The notes: generated by a model not told the origin, from the letters alone. A stretch of 64,000 nucleotides of DNA from Anaerosphaera aminiphila DSM 21120 (GCF_900129925.1 NZ_FQXI01000001.1:1-64000); one strand, 5' to 3'; shown: positions 43,452 through 52,070, counted from the stretch's first letter. Numbers and translations are program-made.

Positions 43452-44126
43452 ATGAGAAATATATTAGTTGTCGAAGATGATATTGATATTAACAACTTAT
43501 TAGTAGAAATATTAAGAGAAAACAATTATGAAGTTGAAGGAGCTTACACAGCAAGGGAAGCTCTGTTAATTATGAAAATGAAACACTTTGATTTAATCTT
43601 GTTGGATTTAATGATGCCCAATATGACTGGTGAGGAATTTATTAGCACAGTTAGGGAGAATAATAATATAGCCATAATTGTAATAAGTGCAAAAATAGGA
43701 ATTGAAACAAAAGTTGAAGTTTTAAAAAAGGGAGCAGATGCCTTTATAGAAAAACCCTTTAATAGAGAAGAAGTGTTGGCACAAGTAGAGGCTACTATAA
43801 GAAGATACAAGGACTATAGTGGCACTGTCGATGAGATGCTTACCTTTAAGGAAATAAGCTTAGATAAAAGCGCTGTAGAAGTTAAGGTAGAGAATGAAGT
43901 TGTTAAACTAACTCCTATTGAATACAACATACTTAAACTATTGATTTCAAATGTAAATAAGATATTTACAAAAGAAAATATTTACTCATCTGTCTGGGAA
44001 GAAAGGTATGCTTATGATGCAGATACTATAAATTCTCATATGAGTAATTTGAGAAATAAGCTTAAAAAAGTTAATGGGAAAGACTATATTGGAACTATTT
44101 GGGGAATGGGATACCGATTAAAGTAG
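43452..44126 (+). CDS. OmpR-family response regulator beside an ABC exporter
   Basis: A 224-residue regulator: receiver domain with EDD, phospho-acceptor Asp in LILLDLMMPNMTG and Lys in FIEKPF; winged-helix output with SVWEERYAYDADTINSHMSN. The closest pattern is the regulator of lantibiotic-resistance or bacitracin-type ABC modules. Its kinase is three genes downstream, after the ABC genes. GGTGAT precedes the ATG. Confidence 0.92.
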   Translation: MRNILVVEDDIDINNLLVEILRENNYEVEGAYTAREALLIMKMKHFDLILLDLMMPNMTGEEFISTVRENNNIAIIVISAKIGIETKVEVLKKGADAFIEKPFNREEVLAQVEATIRRYKDYSGTVDEMLTFKEISLDKSAVEVKVENEVVKLTPIEYNILKLLISNVNKIFTKENIYSSVWEERYAYDADTINSHMSNLRNKLKKVNGKDYIGTIWGMGYRLK

Positions 44127-44170
44127 TTAATTTTAAATCTTTAGATTTTATTTAGAAATTCTTTAATGTA

Positions 44171-44198
44171 TTCAAAGATTCTTTTGCAATAATATAAT
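44171..44198 (+). promoter_or_regulatory. Possible internal promoter before the ABC ATPase gene
   Basis: TTCAAA at 44171-44176, a 16-base spacer and TATAAT at 44193-44198. The 90-base gap here is the largest inside this unit, so separate induction of the exporter by the upstream response regulator is possible. Confidence 0.4.
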
Positions 44199-44216
44199 TA
44201 ACTTAGGAGGACAATT

Positions 44217-45134
44217 ATGGAAAAGATTATTGAGTGCAAAGATTTAAAAAAGAATTACGGTAGAAATATTGCATTAGATGGACTTGATTTTAATGTCTAT
44301 GAAGATGATATTTATGGATTAGTTGGAGAAAATGGAGCAGGGAAGTCAACGCTTTTAAAAATATTGGCAGGTCACATATTAAAGTCAGAAGGAAGTTGCA
44401 GTGTTCTCGGAACAAATATTGAAAGCAGCTTCGAATATAGAAGAGATTGCGGATTTCTTATAGAAAATCCTTCTTTTTATTCTTACTTAACCGGTATGGA
44501 AAATTTAAAATACCAAGCATCTCTTAGAAAATTTAAAGTAGATGATGAAATAATAGAACTGACAAAGATATTTAAAATTGATGGAGCTTTAAATAAAAAA
44601 GTTAAAGGTTATTCAACTGGAATGCGACAAAGGCTAGGAATAGTAGCCGCTATGATGAATAGACCTAAAATCTTAATTTTAGACGAGCCTATTAATGGAC
44701 TAGACCCTTCCGGAATTATTGATTTAAGAAATTTTCTCTTAAAAATTAACAAAGAGTGGGGAACTACAATAATAATTTCTTCACATATTTTAAATGAACT
44801 ATCTCAAATAGCTAATAGAGTGGGAATTATAAAAAAAGGGAAGATGATTGAAGAAATAACACTAGATGATTTAAAAGAAAAAAATGAGAAATTTATTAGA
44901 ATAATTGCTGCTGATTCAAAAGATGTAAGCAAAATTGTAAATGTACTTGAAGAAAATTTAAAAATTAACGACTACAAAGTTTTACCAAACAATATAATTG
45001 AAGTATATGACATAGTTGACATATTCATTATTCAAAAATCTCTTGCAGAAAAAGATATATATTTAAGATCTGCATCTATAGTAGAAAATACTTTAGAAGA
45101 ATACTATATGAATTTAATGGGAGGTTTAAAATAA
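44217..45134 (+). CDS. ABC transporter ATP-binding protein (peptide/bacteriocin-resistance type)
   Basis: A 305-residue ATPase: Walker A GENGAGKST near residue 39, signature YSTGMRQRLG near 137, Walker B KILILDEPINGLDPSG near 157 and H-switch SSHIL. The DrrA/BcrA/LanF-like C-terminal extension is present. It pairs with the ABC-2 permease encoded one base into its end. Such pairs typically export antimicrobial peptides or antibiotics. AGGAGG precedes the start. Confidence 0.92.
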   Translation: MEKIIECKDLKKNYGRNIALDGLDFNVYEDDIYGLVGENGAGKSTLLKILAGHILKSEGSCSVLGTNIESSFEYRRDCGFLIENPSFYSYLTGMENLKYQASLRKFKVDDEIIELTKIFKIDGALNKKVKGYSTGMRQRLGIVAAMMNRPKILILDEPINGLDPSGIIDLRNFLLKINKEWGTTIIISSHILNELSQIANRVGIIKKGKMIEEITLDDLKEKNEKFIRIIAADSKDVSKIVNVLEENLKINDYKVLPNNIIEVYDIVDIFIIQKSLAEKDIYLRSASIVENTLEEYYMNLMGGLK

Positions 45135-45940
45135 TGACATACTTTAAAACAGATTTAGCAAAGACTTTAAAGAAGCGTTCTACTATAATTACATTTATTG
45201 CTATGATGTTAATTATATTTGTGGGAAATTTTGGATTTTACAAGACATCATTTTCTGATGGGGTTAATTATTTCCCTCAACATATTCCACTTTTCTTAGG
45301 ATTGAGCATGGTAATAGCTGCTGTTGGATATATAAGTTTTGCATTGGGAAGTTTTGCTATAACAGATGAACAAAAGGAAAGAGGCTATATACACGTTTTA
45401 GAGTGTGGGTATAGAAGAGAAGTAATAGTAATTGTAAAATATTTTGAAATGGTATCGATTTGCTTAGTGTTTTTTGTATTTGGAATATTATTTCACAGTG
45501 CTTTAAGCTATTTATTCTTTGGATGGAATATATCTAACACAATTATGTTGTTGAACTTTTTAAAGTCAATAGTTCTATCTATAATTCCAATATCTGTAAT
45601 ATTTTTTGTAGCAATACTTATGTACTTGTTATTTAAAACTGAATTTTTTGCAGTTTGTGCCAGCTTGTTTGTTGCCGTGTTTTCAGATACACTTGTAAAA
45701 GCGGTAAATTTCTTTTTAAAAATAGATTTTTTAGGAAAGGTAACAGCATATTTTCCGGCACCTACACTTTCAAAGATCTCCAAAATGTTTACAGAAAATG
45801 GAATGTCTGGGAGTTCAGAAAGTATATCGCTTTTAAATACTTTTATAGATTTAAAGTACAACATGGCATTTAATTTATTGTTTTTATTTGTAATTATTGG
45901 TATTTCAATATTTATTGTGAAGAGGAAAGATTTTGATTAA
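45134..45940 (+). CDS. ABC-2 type permease
   Basis: A 268-residue membrane protein with six hydrophobic segments (about 17-36, 52-78, 100-122, 135-165, 170-190 and 240-262), matching the LanE/G or BcrB size class. No catalytic motif is expected. Its ATG overlaps the ATPase stop by one base, and its end overlaps the kinase start by eight bases, so the three are translated together. Substrate unknown; immunity to a peptide antibiotic is the best guess. Confidence 0.85.
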   Translation: MTYFKTDLAKTLKKRSTIITFIAMMLIIFVGNFGFYKTSFSDGVNYFPQHIPLFLGLSMVIAAVGYISFALGSFAITDEQKERGYIHVLECGYRREVIVIVKYFEMVSICLVFFVFGILFHSALSYLFFGWNISNTIMLLNFLKSIVLSIIPISVIFFVAILMYLLFKTEFFAVCASLFVAVFSDTLVKAVNFFLKIDFLGKVTAYFPAPTLSKISKMFTENGMSGSSESISLLNTFIDLKYNMAFNLLFLFVIIGISIFIVKRKDFD

Positions 45941-46823
45941 AAATTTATTATTATGTTTATTGTTAGTGACAAGTTTATATTATTTTTATAGATACAAATC
46001 ATTAAAGCTAAATATTAATGGTTTAGTTGAGCTTTTAAAAAATAAAATTAAAAGAGATAATTATTCAAAAATGCCTGACAATACAAATAATAAAATCTTT
46101 AATGAATTAGTTAATAATATTGATGATTTAATAATTGAAAATAAAAATTTAGAAATAAAAAAAGAAAGAGTGTCTAAGGAGTATAGAGATTTATTGGCAG
46201 ATTTATCCCATGATTTAAGGACTCCTTTGACTTCTATACTGGGATACATTCCTCTTATAAAGACAGATGATGAAAAGTCTAAAGGATATCTTGATACTAT
46301 TAATGGGAAAGCAGAGTATTTAAATAATTTAATTGAAAATTTTTACGAGCTTTCTTTAATTTCAAGTACAACTTATGAAGCTGAAAAGCTGGAATATATA
46401 GATTTAAATGAGCTGGTTTATGCTATTGCTTTTGAATACTATGACAGCTTTATAAAAAATAATCAGAATTTTAAAATAAATGCACCTGAATCAAAATTAG
46501 AAATACTTAGTTCAAAAGAACTATTGTCAAAAGCTATGCACAATATACTTGGGAATTTATTGAAGTACTCAGAGGGAAATAATGAAATAAACATATTAGA
46601 AGAGGATAAAAAAATAAAGATTATAGTTTCAAATGATACTTCTTTAGAAGATGGAGATTATAATTTTTTGTTTGAAAGAAGTAGAGTTATTGACAGGTCC
46701 AGAAAAAATTCTACAGGAATTGGATTGGCAATAGTAAAGGCTGCTTTTGATAAGTTGAAATATGAAAGTAGCATCTACTGTAAAAATGGTCGATTTAATA
46801 TTGAAATAGAAATAAAAAAATAA
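45933..46823 (+). CDS. Histidine kinase, single N-terminal membrane helix
   Basis: A 296-residue kinase: one hydrophobic helix (3-20), no extracellular domain, HisKA with SHDLRTPLTSILGYIPL near residue 90 and a HATPase with GIGLAIVKAAF near 270. With hardly any sensor domain it probably senses through the adjacent ABC transporter, as known for BceS-like intramembrane kinases. Starts inside the permease gene. A palindromic terminator follows. Confidence 0.88.
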   Translation: MIKNLLLCLLLVTSLYYFYRYKSLKLNINGLVELLKNKIKRDNYSKMPDNTNNKIFNELVNNIDDLIIENKNLEIKKERVSKEYRDLLADLSHDLRTPLTSILGYIPLIKTDDEKSKGYLDTINGKAEYLNNLIENFYELSLISSTTYEAEKLEYIDLNELVYAIAFEYYDSFIKNNQNFKINAPESKLEILSSKELLSKAMHNILGNLLKYSEGNNEINILEEDKKIKIIVSNDTSLEDGDYNFLFERSRVIDRSRKNSTGIGLAIVKAAFDKLKYESSIYCKNGRFNIEIEIKK

Positions 46824-46854
46824 GGCTTCTTAAATTTAAGAAGCCTTATTTTTT
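46819..46854. terminator. Bidirectional terminator between kinase and glmS
   Basis: TAAGGCTTCTTAAA and its exact complement (46821-46848), with A/T runs on both sides. Confidence 0.9.
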
Positions 46855-46857
46855 TAT

Positions 46858-47982
46858 TTATTCACTTATAACACTTTTTGTTAAATTTCTAGGATGGTCA
46901 ACATCAATTCCCTTAGCTAGAGATGTATAGTAGGCAATTAACTGTTCTGGTATTACAGTTAGAATAGGACTTAATACATCTAAAGTCTCTGGTATAAAGA
47001 CAGTATAATTAGAATTTTTTTCTAATAGTACATCTCCCTCAACTCCAACAGAGTATACACTTACACCTTTTTCTCTTAATTCCAACACATTAGTAGCAGT
47101 CTTTTTAGATAGGTTTGATTGAGTAGCTACTGCTATTACCTTTGAACTGGAATCCATAAGAGCCATAGTTCCGTGTTTTAATTCTCCTGCAGCAAAAGGC
47201 TCAGAGTGTATATAAGAAGTTTCCTTAAGTTTTAAAGATCCTTCCTTTGCTGTTATTAAATCTGGGCCTCTGCCTATATAAAACATAGATTGACATTCTT
47301 TTAGTTCGTTAGCTATATTTTTAATAGTATCTACATTTTGAAGTATTTCTTCTATTTTTTCCGGTAATTTTTTAAGTTCTATTAATATAGAGCTTAAGTC
47401 TTCATCGTCAATAGTTTTTAATTTCTTTGCCATATCTAGTGATAAAAGATATATTAAAGCTACTTGAGCAGTATAGGCCTTAGTAGAAGCAATAGACACC
47501 TCAGGACCTGCATTACAGTAAAGTGACTTATCTGTAGTTTTTGCAATAGTAGAATCTTCTACATTTGTAATAGATAGGGTTTTAGCCTTAGCTTTAATGC
47601 CTTTTTCAAGAGCGCCTAACGTATCAGCAGTTTCTCCGGATTGACTTATCACTATTAAAAGAGTCTTTTCGTCAATAAAAGAATTGTTATATCTAAATTC
47701 TGAGGCGATATCTGTAAGAACTGGAATTTTAGTAAATTTTTCAATTGCAAATTTTCCGGATTGACCAGCATGTAGTGCTGTTCCGCAAGCCACTATATAT
47801 ATTTTGTCAATGTTTTGAAGTTCTTCCTTTGAAAAACTGTTGTTTGAATTAAAAAGTTTATTATCAGCGTAGTTACTGATAATGTTTTTAATTACACCTG
47901 GTTGCTCAAAAATTTCCTTTAACATAAAATGTTCAAAACCATTTTTGTCAGGGCTTTGTTTCTTTGTTTGATTTTCATTCAT
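46858..47982 (-). CDS. glmS: GlmS isomerase domain only: glucosamine-6-phosphate synthase lacking the glutaminase domain
   Basis: A 374-residue protein that aligns with the C-terminal isomerase half of GlmS (normally about residues 240-608): HFMLKEIFEQPGVI, SIS1 with IVACGTALHAGQ and SQSGETADTLGAL, SIS2 with SEPFAAGELKHGTMAL, and the C-terminal DVDHPRNLTKSVISE. The glutaminase half, starting with catalytic Cys in CGIVGY, is absent, and there is no room for it: GGAGG lies eight bases before ATG 47980-47982, and the glmS ribozyme ends only some 20 bases further up. Probably an ammonia-dependent synthase; a deaminase role is the alternative. Confidence 0.9.
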   Translation of the reverse strand: MNENQTKKQSPDKNGFEHFMLKEIFEQPGVIKNIISNYADNKLFNSNNSFSKEELQNIDKIYIVACGTALHAGQSGKFAIEKFTKIPVLTDIASEFRYNNSFIDEKTLLIVISQSGETADTLGALEKGIKAKAKTLSITNVEDSTIAKTTDKSLYCNAGPEVSIASTKAYTAQVALIYLLSLDMAKKLKTIDDEDLSSILIELKKLPEKIEEILQNVDTIKNIANELKECQSMFYIGRGPDLITAKEGSLKLKETSYIHSEPFAAGELKHGTMALMDSSSKVIAVATQSNLSKKTATNVLELREKGVSVYSVGVEGDVLLEKNSNYTVFIPETLDVLSPILTVIPEQLIAYYTSLAKGIDVDHPRNLTKSVISE

Positions 47983-48004
47983 AAAATTAACCTCCAAAAG
48001 TTAT

Positions 48005-48145
48005 TAGAGATCCACTGAACCTGCTTTGTTATACAATTTCTTGTATGTTTTGTTAAGGAACTTAGGCTGTGGAACCTTTGGAGCATCCGCCGAATATTTC
48101 GATAACTCCAATCCTCGTCATCCCAAAGGACCTGGCGCTGTAGAT
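48005..48145 (-). ncRNA. glmS ribozyme (glucosamine-6-phosphate-activated self-cleaving riboswitch)
   Basis: On the minus strand the conserved ribozyme blocks occur in order: A/GCGCCAG at the cleavage site (between 48139 and 48138), TGACGAGGAT, TTATCGAAATATTCGGCGGATG, and CCTTAACAAAACA. These are the core nucleotides of Rfam glmS. The 5' leader before cleavage is only about 17 bases from the predicted start of transcription. Binding of GlcN6P cleaves the mRNA and lowers expression. It is directly upstream of the truncated glmS. Confidence 0.93.
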
Positions 48146-48162
48146 TTTTTATCTCTATTAAA

Positions 48163-48191
48163 ATTTTAACACAACGAGAAATGTATGTAAA
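48163..48191 (-). promoter_or_regulatory. glmS promoter
   Basis: On the minus strand TTTACA (48191-48186), a 17-base spacer, TAAAAT (48168-48163). Transcription would begin near 48156. Confidence 0.7.
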
Positions 48192-48237
48192 CAAATGCAT
48201 TTTATGCTAAACTATACTAATAAAGGAAAGTGATTTT

Positions 48238-48951
48238 GTGAAATTTATAAAAGAGTATTTTATATATGATTTTTTATGTAATAGAGGATATTTAAGTTAT
48301 AAAAATTTAGTAAATATTTTGTTAGAGACATCTAATGAGCAAAGTATAATTAACAGCTCAACAGCTGAAGATTTGTTAAAGTTCAACAAAACTTGGATGA
48401 TATATAAGTGGAAGATTAAACTTAATAGGCCAATTAAGCGAAGAGAAAAAATATTAGTTAGAACTTGGGCATCGGGATTTGAAAAAATAAGTGCCTATAG
48501 AGAATTTGAAATCATTGATGAAAATAAAGAAGTAATATTGAAAGCCAGTGCAATATTTTTAGTAGTTGATTTGCTTAAACTAAAGCCTATTAGAATATCT
48601 GATGAAATTTCTGGTGAGTATGAAATTATTAATGAGAGAAATTTTGAAACGATTGAAAGAATAAAGCCTGAATTAGAAAATTTATTGGAGAATAAATTTA
48701 AAATTAGAAAATCTGATATTGATATAAATGGACACGTTAACAATGTGGTATATATTGATTGGATAGAGGAGACATTAAGCGAAGAAGTATATACTAACTA
48801 TTTTATAAGTGAGTTAAATTTAATATATAGTCGAGAAATAAGAAATAGCGAGTATGTAAATATAAATTATAATCACAACTATAGTTATTTTGAAATTAAA
48901 ACTGATAGTCTTAATTCAAGGGCAAAAATAAATTTAGAAAAGAAAGCTTGA
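48238..48951 (+). CDS. Acyl-ACP thioesterase (FatA/FatB-like)
   Basis: A 237-residue double-hotdog thioesterase. The first half has TWMIYKWKIKLNRPIKRRE and the strand LVRTWASGFEKISAYREFEI; the second has the catalytic-region motif DINGHVNNVVYIDWIEE, with the Asn and His of plant-type Fat enzymes. It releases free fatty acids from acyl-ACP in the cytoplasm. GTG 48238 has AAAGGAAAG upstream. It is divergent from glmS. Confidence 0.88.
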   Translation: MKFIKEYFIYDFLCNRGYLSYKNLVNILLETSNEQSIINSSTAEDLLKFNKTWMIYKWKIKLNRPIKRREKILVRTWASGFEKISAYREFEIIDENKEVILKASAIFLVVDLLKLKPIRISDEISGEYEIINERNFETIERIKPELENLLENKFKIRKSDIDINGHVNNVVYIDWIEETLSEEVYTNYFISELNLIYSREIRNSEYVNINYNHNYSYFEIKTDSLNSRAKINLEKKA

Positions 48952-48976
48952 AATATATTTTTAACTGTGGTATTAT
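48948..48976 (+). promoter_or_regulatory. Cold-shock gene promoter
   Basis: TTGAAA at 48948-48953, a 17-base spacer and TATTAT at 48971-48976. The -35 overlaps the stop of the thioesterase gene. It would yield a leader of about 120 bases. Confidence 0.65.
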
Positions 48977-49000
48977 AAATAAAGAATATTTAAACTTTAT

Positions 49001-49036
49001 GAATTTGGAAATGAGTTTGGAAATGAATTTGGAAAT
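49001..49036 (+). repeat. Three tandem 12-bp repeats in the cold-shock leader
   Basis: GAATTTGGAAAT, GAGTTTGGAAAT and GAATTTGGAAAT lie head to tail in the predicted 5' untranslated region. Confidence 0.9.
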
Positions 49037-49104
49037 GAATTATACTTTATTTTAATTTAGTTTCTCTGCATTTAACAAAGGATTGAAGTAATAAGGAGGT
49101 ACTA

Positions 49105-49302
49105 ATGAAAGGTAAAGTAAAATGGTTTAATGGTGAAAAGGGATTTGGATTTATAACAACTGAAGAAGGAAATGATGTTTTCGCACATTTCACTCAAATT
49201 CAAAGAGATGGATTCAAAACTTTAGACGAAGGTCAAGACGTAGAGTTTGACGTAGTTGAAAAGGAAAAAGGACCACAAGCCGAAAATATAGTAATTTTAT
49301 AA
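49105..49302 (+). CDS. Cold-shock protein (CspA/CspB family)
   Basis: A 65-residue single OB-fold RNA chaperone. RNP1 is KGFGFI (residues 14-19) and RNP2 is VFAHF, with [12 protein letters not shown] at the N-terminus. AAGGAGGT precedes the ATG. The long leader with tandem repeats and its own promoter and terminator suggest post-transcriptional temperature control like other csp genes. Length is standard. Confidence 0.96.
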   Translation: MKGKVKWFNGEKGFGFITTEEGNDVFAHFTQIQRDGFKTLDEGQDVEFDVVEKEKGPQAENIVIL

Positions 49303-49309
49303 TAAAACG

Positions 49310-49334
49310 GGCAGCTAATCTTAGCTGCCTTTTT
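49310..49334 (+). terminator. Terminator after the cold-shock gene
   Basis: GGCAGCTAA, TC, TTAGCTGCC, TTTTT. Confidence 0.88.
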
Positions 49335-49350
49335 AATTAGGAGGATTTAT

Positions 49351-50109
49351 ATGGAAAAAAAAGTATTGGCAACAGTAAGTGATAGAGAAATTACTTTAGA
49401 AGACTACAACTTTTTTTTAGAATCTTTAAACCCACAAGTAAGAGCGTATTTTTCTCAAGGTGGAAAAGAAAAAGAAATCTTAGATGAACTAATTTATCAA
49501 GAGTTATTGTACCTAGATGCAGTTGAAAATAAGTTTGATAAAAATGAAGAATTTATAAATGTATTAGACAAAACAAAGTCTTCACTTTTAAAAACTTATG
49601 CTCTTGGAAAACTTTTAGAGGGAATTGAAGTTTCAGAAGAAGAAATTGAAGAGTTTTATAATACAAATGTTGAAAGCTTTAACACACCTAAATCTGTAAA
49701 TGCAAGTCATATCTTAGTAGAAATTGAAGACCTTGCAAAAGAAATATTAGAAAAGATTAAAAATGATGAAAATTTTGAAGAATTAGCTGTTGAATTTTCT
49801 ACCTGTCCTTCAAAGGAAAAAGGTGGAAATTTGGGAACCTTCTATCCGGGACAAATGGTACCTGAGTTTGACCAAGCGGTATTTTCTATGGGAGTAGATG
49901 AAATATCAGATGTTGTGAAGACGCAATTTGGATTTCACATTATAAAAGTTAATGAAACACAAGATGCTCATAAGCAAAATTTAGACGAAGTAAGAGAAAC
50001 CGTTGAAAATGAAGTTAAGAGATCTAAAGAACAAAAAGCTTATTTAAATAAAGTTGAAGAACTTTCTAAAAAATATAATGTAGAAGTTAAAAGTGAAACT
50101 GGAAATTAA
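49351..50109 (+). CDS. Parvulin-type peptidylprolyl isomerase, apparently cytoplasmic
   Basis: A 252-residue protein with an N-terminal SurA-like helical region (1-105) and a rotamase domain (about 112-210: NASHILVE, GGNLGTFYPGQMVPEFDQAV, TQFGFHIIKV). Unlike PrsA it has no signal peptide or lipobox, so it should work inside the cell. The charged C-terminus forms a helix. AGGAGG precedes the ATG. It is followed by a terminator. Confidence 0.88.
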   Translation: MEKKVLATVSDREITLEDYNFFLESLNPQVRAYFSQGGKEKEILDELIYQELLYLDAVENKFDKNEEFINVLDKTKSSLLKTYALGKLLEGIEVSEEEIEEFYNTNVESFNTPKSVNASHILVEIEDLAKEILEKIKNDENFEELAVEFSTCPSKEKGGNLGTFYPGQMVPEFDQAVFSMGVDEISDVVKTQFGFHIIKVNETQDAHKQNLDEVRETVENEVKRSKEQKAYLNKVEELSKKYNVEVKSETGN

Positions 50110-50127
50110 TTCTAGTTTCACTTTTTC
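50091..50127 (+). terminator. Terminator after the parvulin gene
   Basis: AAGTGAAACT at 50091-50100 pairs with AGTTTCACTT at 50114-50123, then TTT. The left arm lies in the coding end. Confidence 0.75.
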
Positions 50128-50184
50128 TATGAAATATTTAACATTCAAGGTATAATAATTATTATAAAGGAGTACATATAAAAT

Positions 50185-51513
50185 ATGAAATTAGAATTAT
50201 TTGACTTTATAGATAATACACTGTTACTTTTAAATAATTACAATAAACTTCTCGTTAATATTTCAGAAGATTCTGTAAAACACATAAAGACTTTATTTTC
50301 TGATGATGAGTTGTTTTTAAATATTTCCTATAGAATAAAATCAGAGAAGAGTTTAAGAGAAAAAATAATAAAAAATAATTTTTACTTTAAATATAGAGAG
50401 CCTGAAGAGGTTATATTAAATTTAAGTGATTTAATAGGGATTAGAGTTGAATGTAGATTTATTAAAGATGAAACGTATATTTTCAATGAAATAAAAAAGA
50501 AATTCACTATTGATGTAGGGGATGGATATTTTAAGGCAGATAAAGACTTTCCGTTAAAGCTAAGGTTGACAGATAGGCAACCTCAAATTCAACAAAACGG
50601 TTTTGAAATTTATAAAATTGATGGAATATTTGAGTATGGAAAGAATGCATTTCACTTTGAATTACAAATTAAATCAATGGTAAATGTATTTTGGGGAGAA
50701 ATTGATCATAAAATATTGTATAAAAATTATACATATATGTTAACAGAGAACTTTTTTAAAGATATGATGTCCTCGATTAAAGATTCACTCTCAATGGTGG
50801 ATAGACAACTTATGATACTCTATGACCATGTATCCAGTATGGATGCCAGTGCTGTTGTATCAGCTGAAAGTCAACTTAATTACTTGCTTTCAAAGATAAT
50901 ACACGATGTCTTTAGCAAGAAGGTAAAAGAAGAATTTGACTTTGTATTTAATTTTAAGAGTACCACTGATGTAATAGTAGACTATTTGAGAATGAAAGCA
51001 GCTAAGAATGTAGACCTTACCTATGGAGAAAATTTTGTAGATTTAATTAATAAAATTAATCAAGTTGCATATAATGATACACGTTTAGAAGAGTATATAG
51101 AATTCGAAAAAATTCCAAATTATATTGATGAATTTTCAAAAAACATTGGAAATACAATAATAGATGTATTAAATAAAGATTTTTCTTGGAACTTATTTTT
51201 TAAAATTATCTATCAAATAGAAGGAAGTAGCTATTCTGAAATATTGGAAAACTTTCTATACTTTTTAAGATATAAGTATTCAAGTTTATTCTTAGATTTT
51301 AAAGATAAAATAGGACTTGAAAATGGAGAACTAGATAGTTTAGAGGATAAAATTTTAAATATAGTGAGTACTAATTTTAATAAAAATTTCTCTATAAACT
51401 ATCTTTTAGAGTATGCAGTAGAGACGATAGAAAGAGAATTGGGTATATGCGAAATATATAATGAAGATAGTTTATGTGAGAATATTGAAAAATCTTTAAA
51501 CCAATATAATTAG
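50185..51513 (+). CDS. Divergent RelA/SpoT-synthetase-fold protein with long C-terminal extension
   Basis: A 442-residue protein. Residues about 45-190 resemble the (p)ppGpp synthetase domain: LSDLIGIRVECRF (D-x-x-G-x-R), then FELQIKSMVNVFWGEIDHKI matching the usual E-x-Q-I-R-T and W-A-x-x-E-H blocks. The NGYRSLH-type substrate loop is changed to NGFEIYKID, and no HD hydrolase domain is present. The remaining 250 helical residues match nothing I recognise. It may be a small alarmone synthetase variant or an inactive relative. AAAGGAG precedes the start. Confidence 0.7.
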   Translation: MKLELFDFIDNTLLLLNNYNKLLVNISEDSVKHIKTLFSDDELFLNISYRIKSEKSLREKIIKNNFYFKYREPEEVILNLSDLIGIRVECRFIKDETYIFNEIKKKFTIDVGDGYFKADKDFPLKLRLTDRQPQIQQNGFEIYKIDGIFEYGKNAFHFELQIKSMVNVFWGEIDHKILYKNYTYMLTENFFKDMMSSIKDSLSMVDRQLMILYDHVSSMDASAVVSAESQLNYLLSKIIHDVFSKKVKEEFDFVFNFKSTTDVIVDYLRMKAAKNVDLTYGENFVDLINKINQVAYNDTRLEEYIEFEKIPNYIDEFSKNIGNTIIDVLNKDFSWNLFFKIIYQIEGSSYSEILENFLYFLRYKYSSLFLDFKDKIGLENGELDSLEDKILNIVSTNFNKNFSINYLLEYAVETIERELGICEIYNEDSLCENIEKSLNQYN

Positions 51514-51528
51514 AAAGAGGAGGGTTCT

Positions 51529-52002
51529 ATGAGTACTATTTATTTTGCAGGAGGGTGTTTTTGGGGAGTCGAGGAGTATTTTGCAAGACTCAGTGGAGTT
51601 TTAGAGACTAAAGTGGGATATGCAAACTCAAAAATTATTTCTCCATCTTATGAAGAAGTTTGTACAGGCAATACAAGTGCAGCAGAAACAGTTAAAATTA
51701 CGTATGATAAAAATATTATAAGTTTAGAGGAATTGTTGACCAATTTATTTAAAATAATTGACCCCTATGCTTTAAACAAACAAGGCAATGACATGGGAAC
51801 ACAATATAGATCTGGAATTTACTATGAAAATCAAGAAGACCTTGATATAATTAAAAACTTTATTAATAATATACAAGAGAAATCAACAAAAAAGGTTTTA
51901 ACAGAAGTTAAAATTCTTGAAAATTTTTATGAAGCGGAAGAGTATCATCAAAGATACTTAAAGAATAATCCAGGTGGCTATTGTCATATTAAATTAGATT
52001 AA
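51529..52002 (+). CDS. msrA: Peptide methionine sulfoxide reductase MsrA
   Basis: A 157-residue repair enzyme for methionine-S-sulfoxide. The catalytic cysteine is in [12 protein letters not shown] (C10), [20 protein letters not shown] is the substrate pocket, and a C-terminal cysteine in [10 protein letters not shown] is a resolving candidate. No MsrB domain is fused. AGAGGAGGG precedes the ATG, 15 bases after the RelA-like gene. Length is normal for the single-domain form. Confidence 0.96.
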   Translation: MSTIYFAGGCFWGVEEYFARLSGVLETKVGYANSKIISPSYEEVCTGNTSAAETVKITYDKNIISLEELLTNLFKIIDPYALNKQGNDMGTQYRSGIYYENQEDLDIIKNFINNIQEKSTKKVLTEVKILENFYEAEEYHQRYLKNNPGGYCHIKLD

Positions 52003-52070
52003 TGAAAATATGTAATGAAGAATTTCCTTTATTAGAGTATAATGTTAAGTAGTATTATAAGGAGGAGTAC

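Noticed and set aside
47979-48200. Minus-strand open frame of 73 codons upstream of glmS
   Set aside because: It coincides with the glmS ribozyme; the apparent codons are the conserved RNA core, and the predicted product resembles nothing.
49001-49036. Tandem repeats as a CRISPR array
   Set aside because: Units are 12 bases with no spacers, and no cas genes are present.
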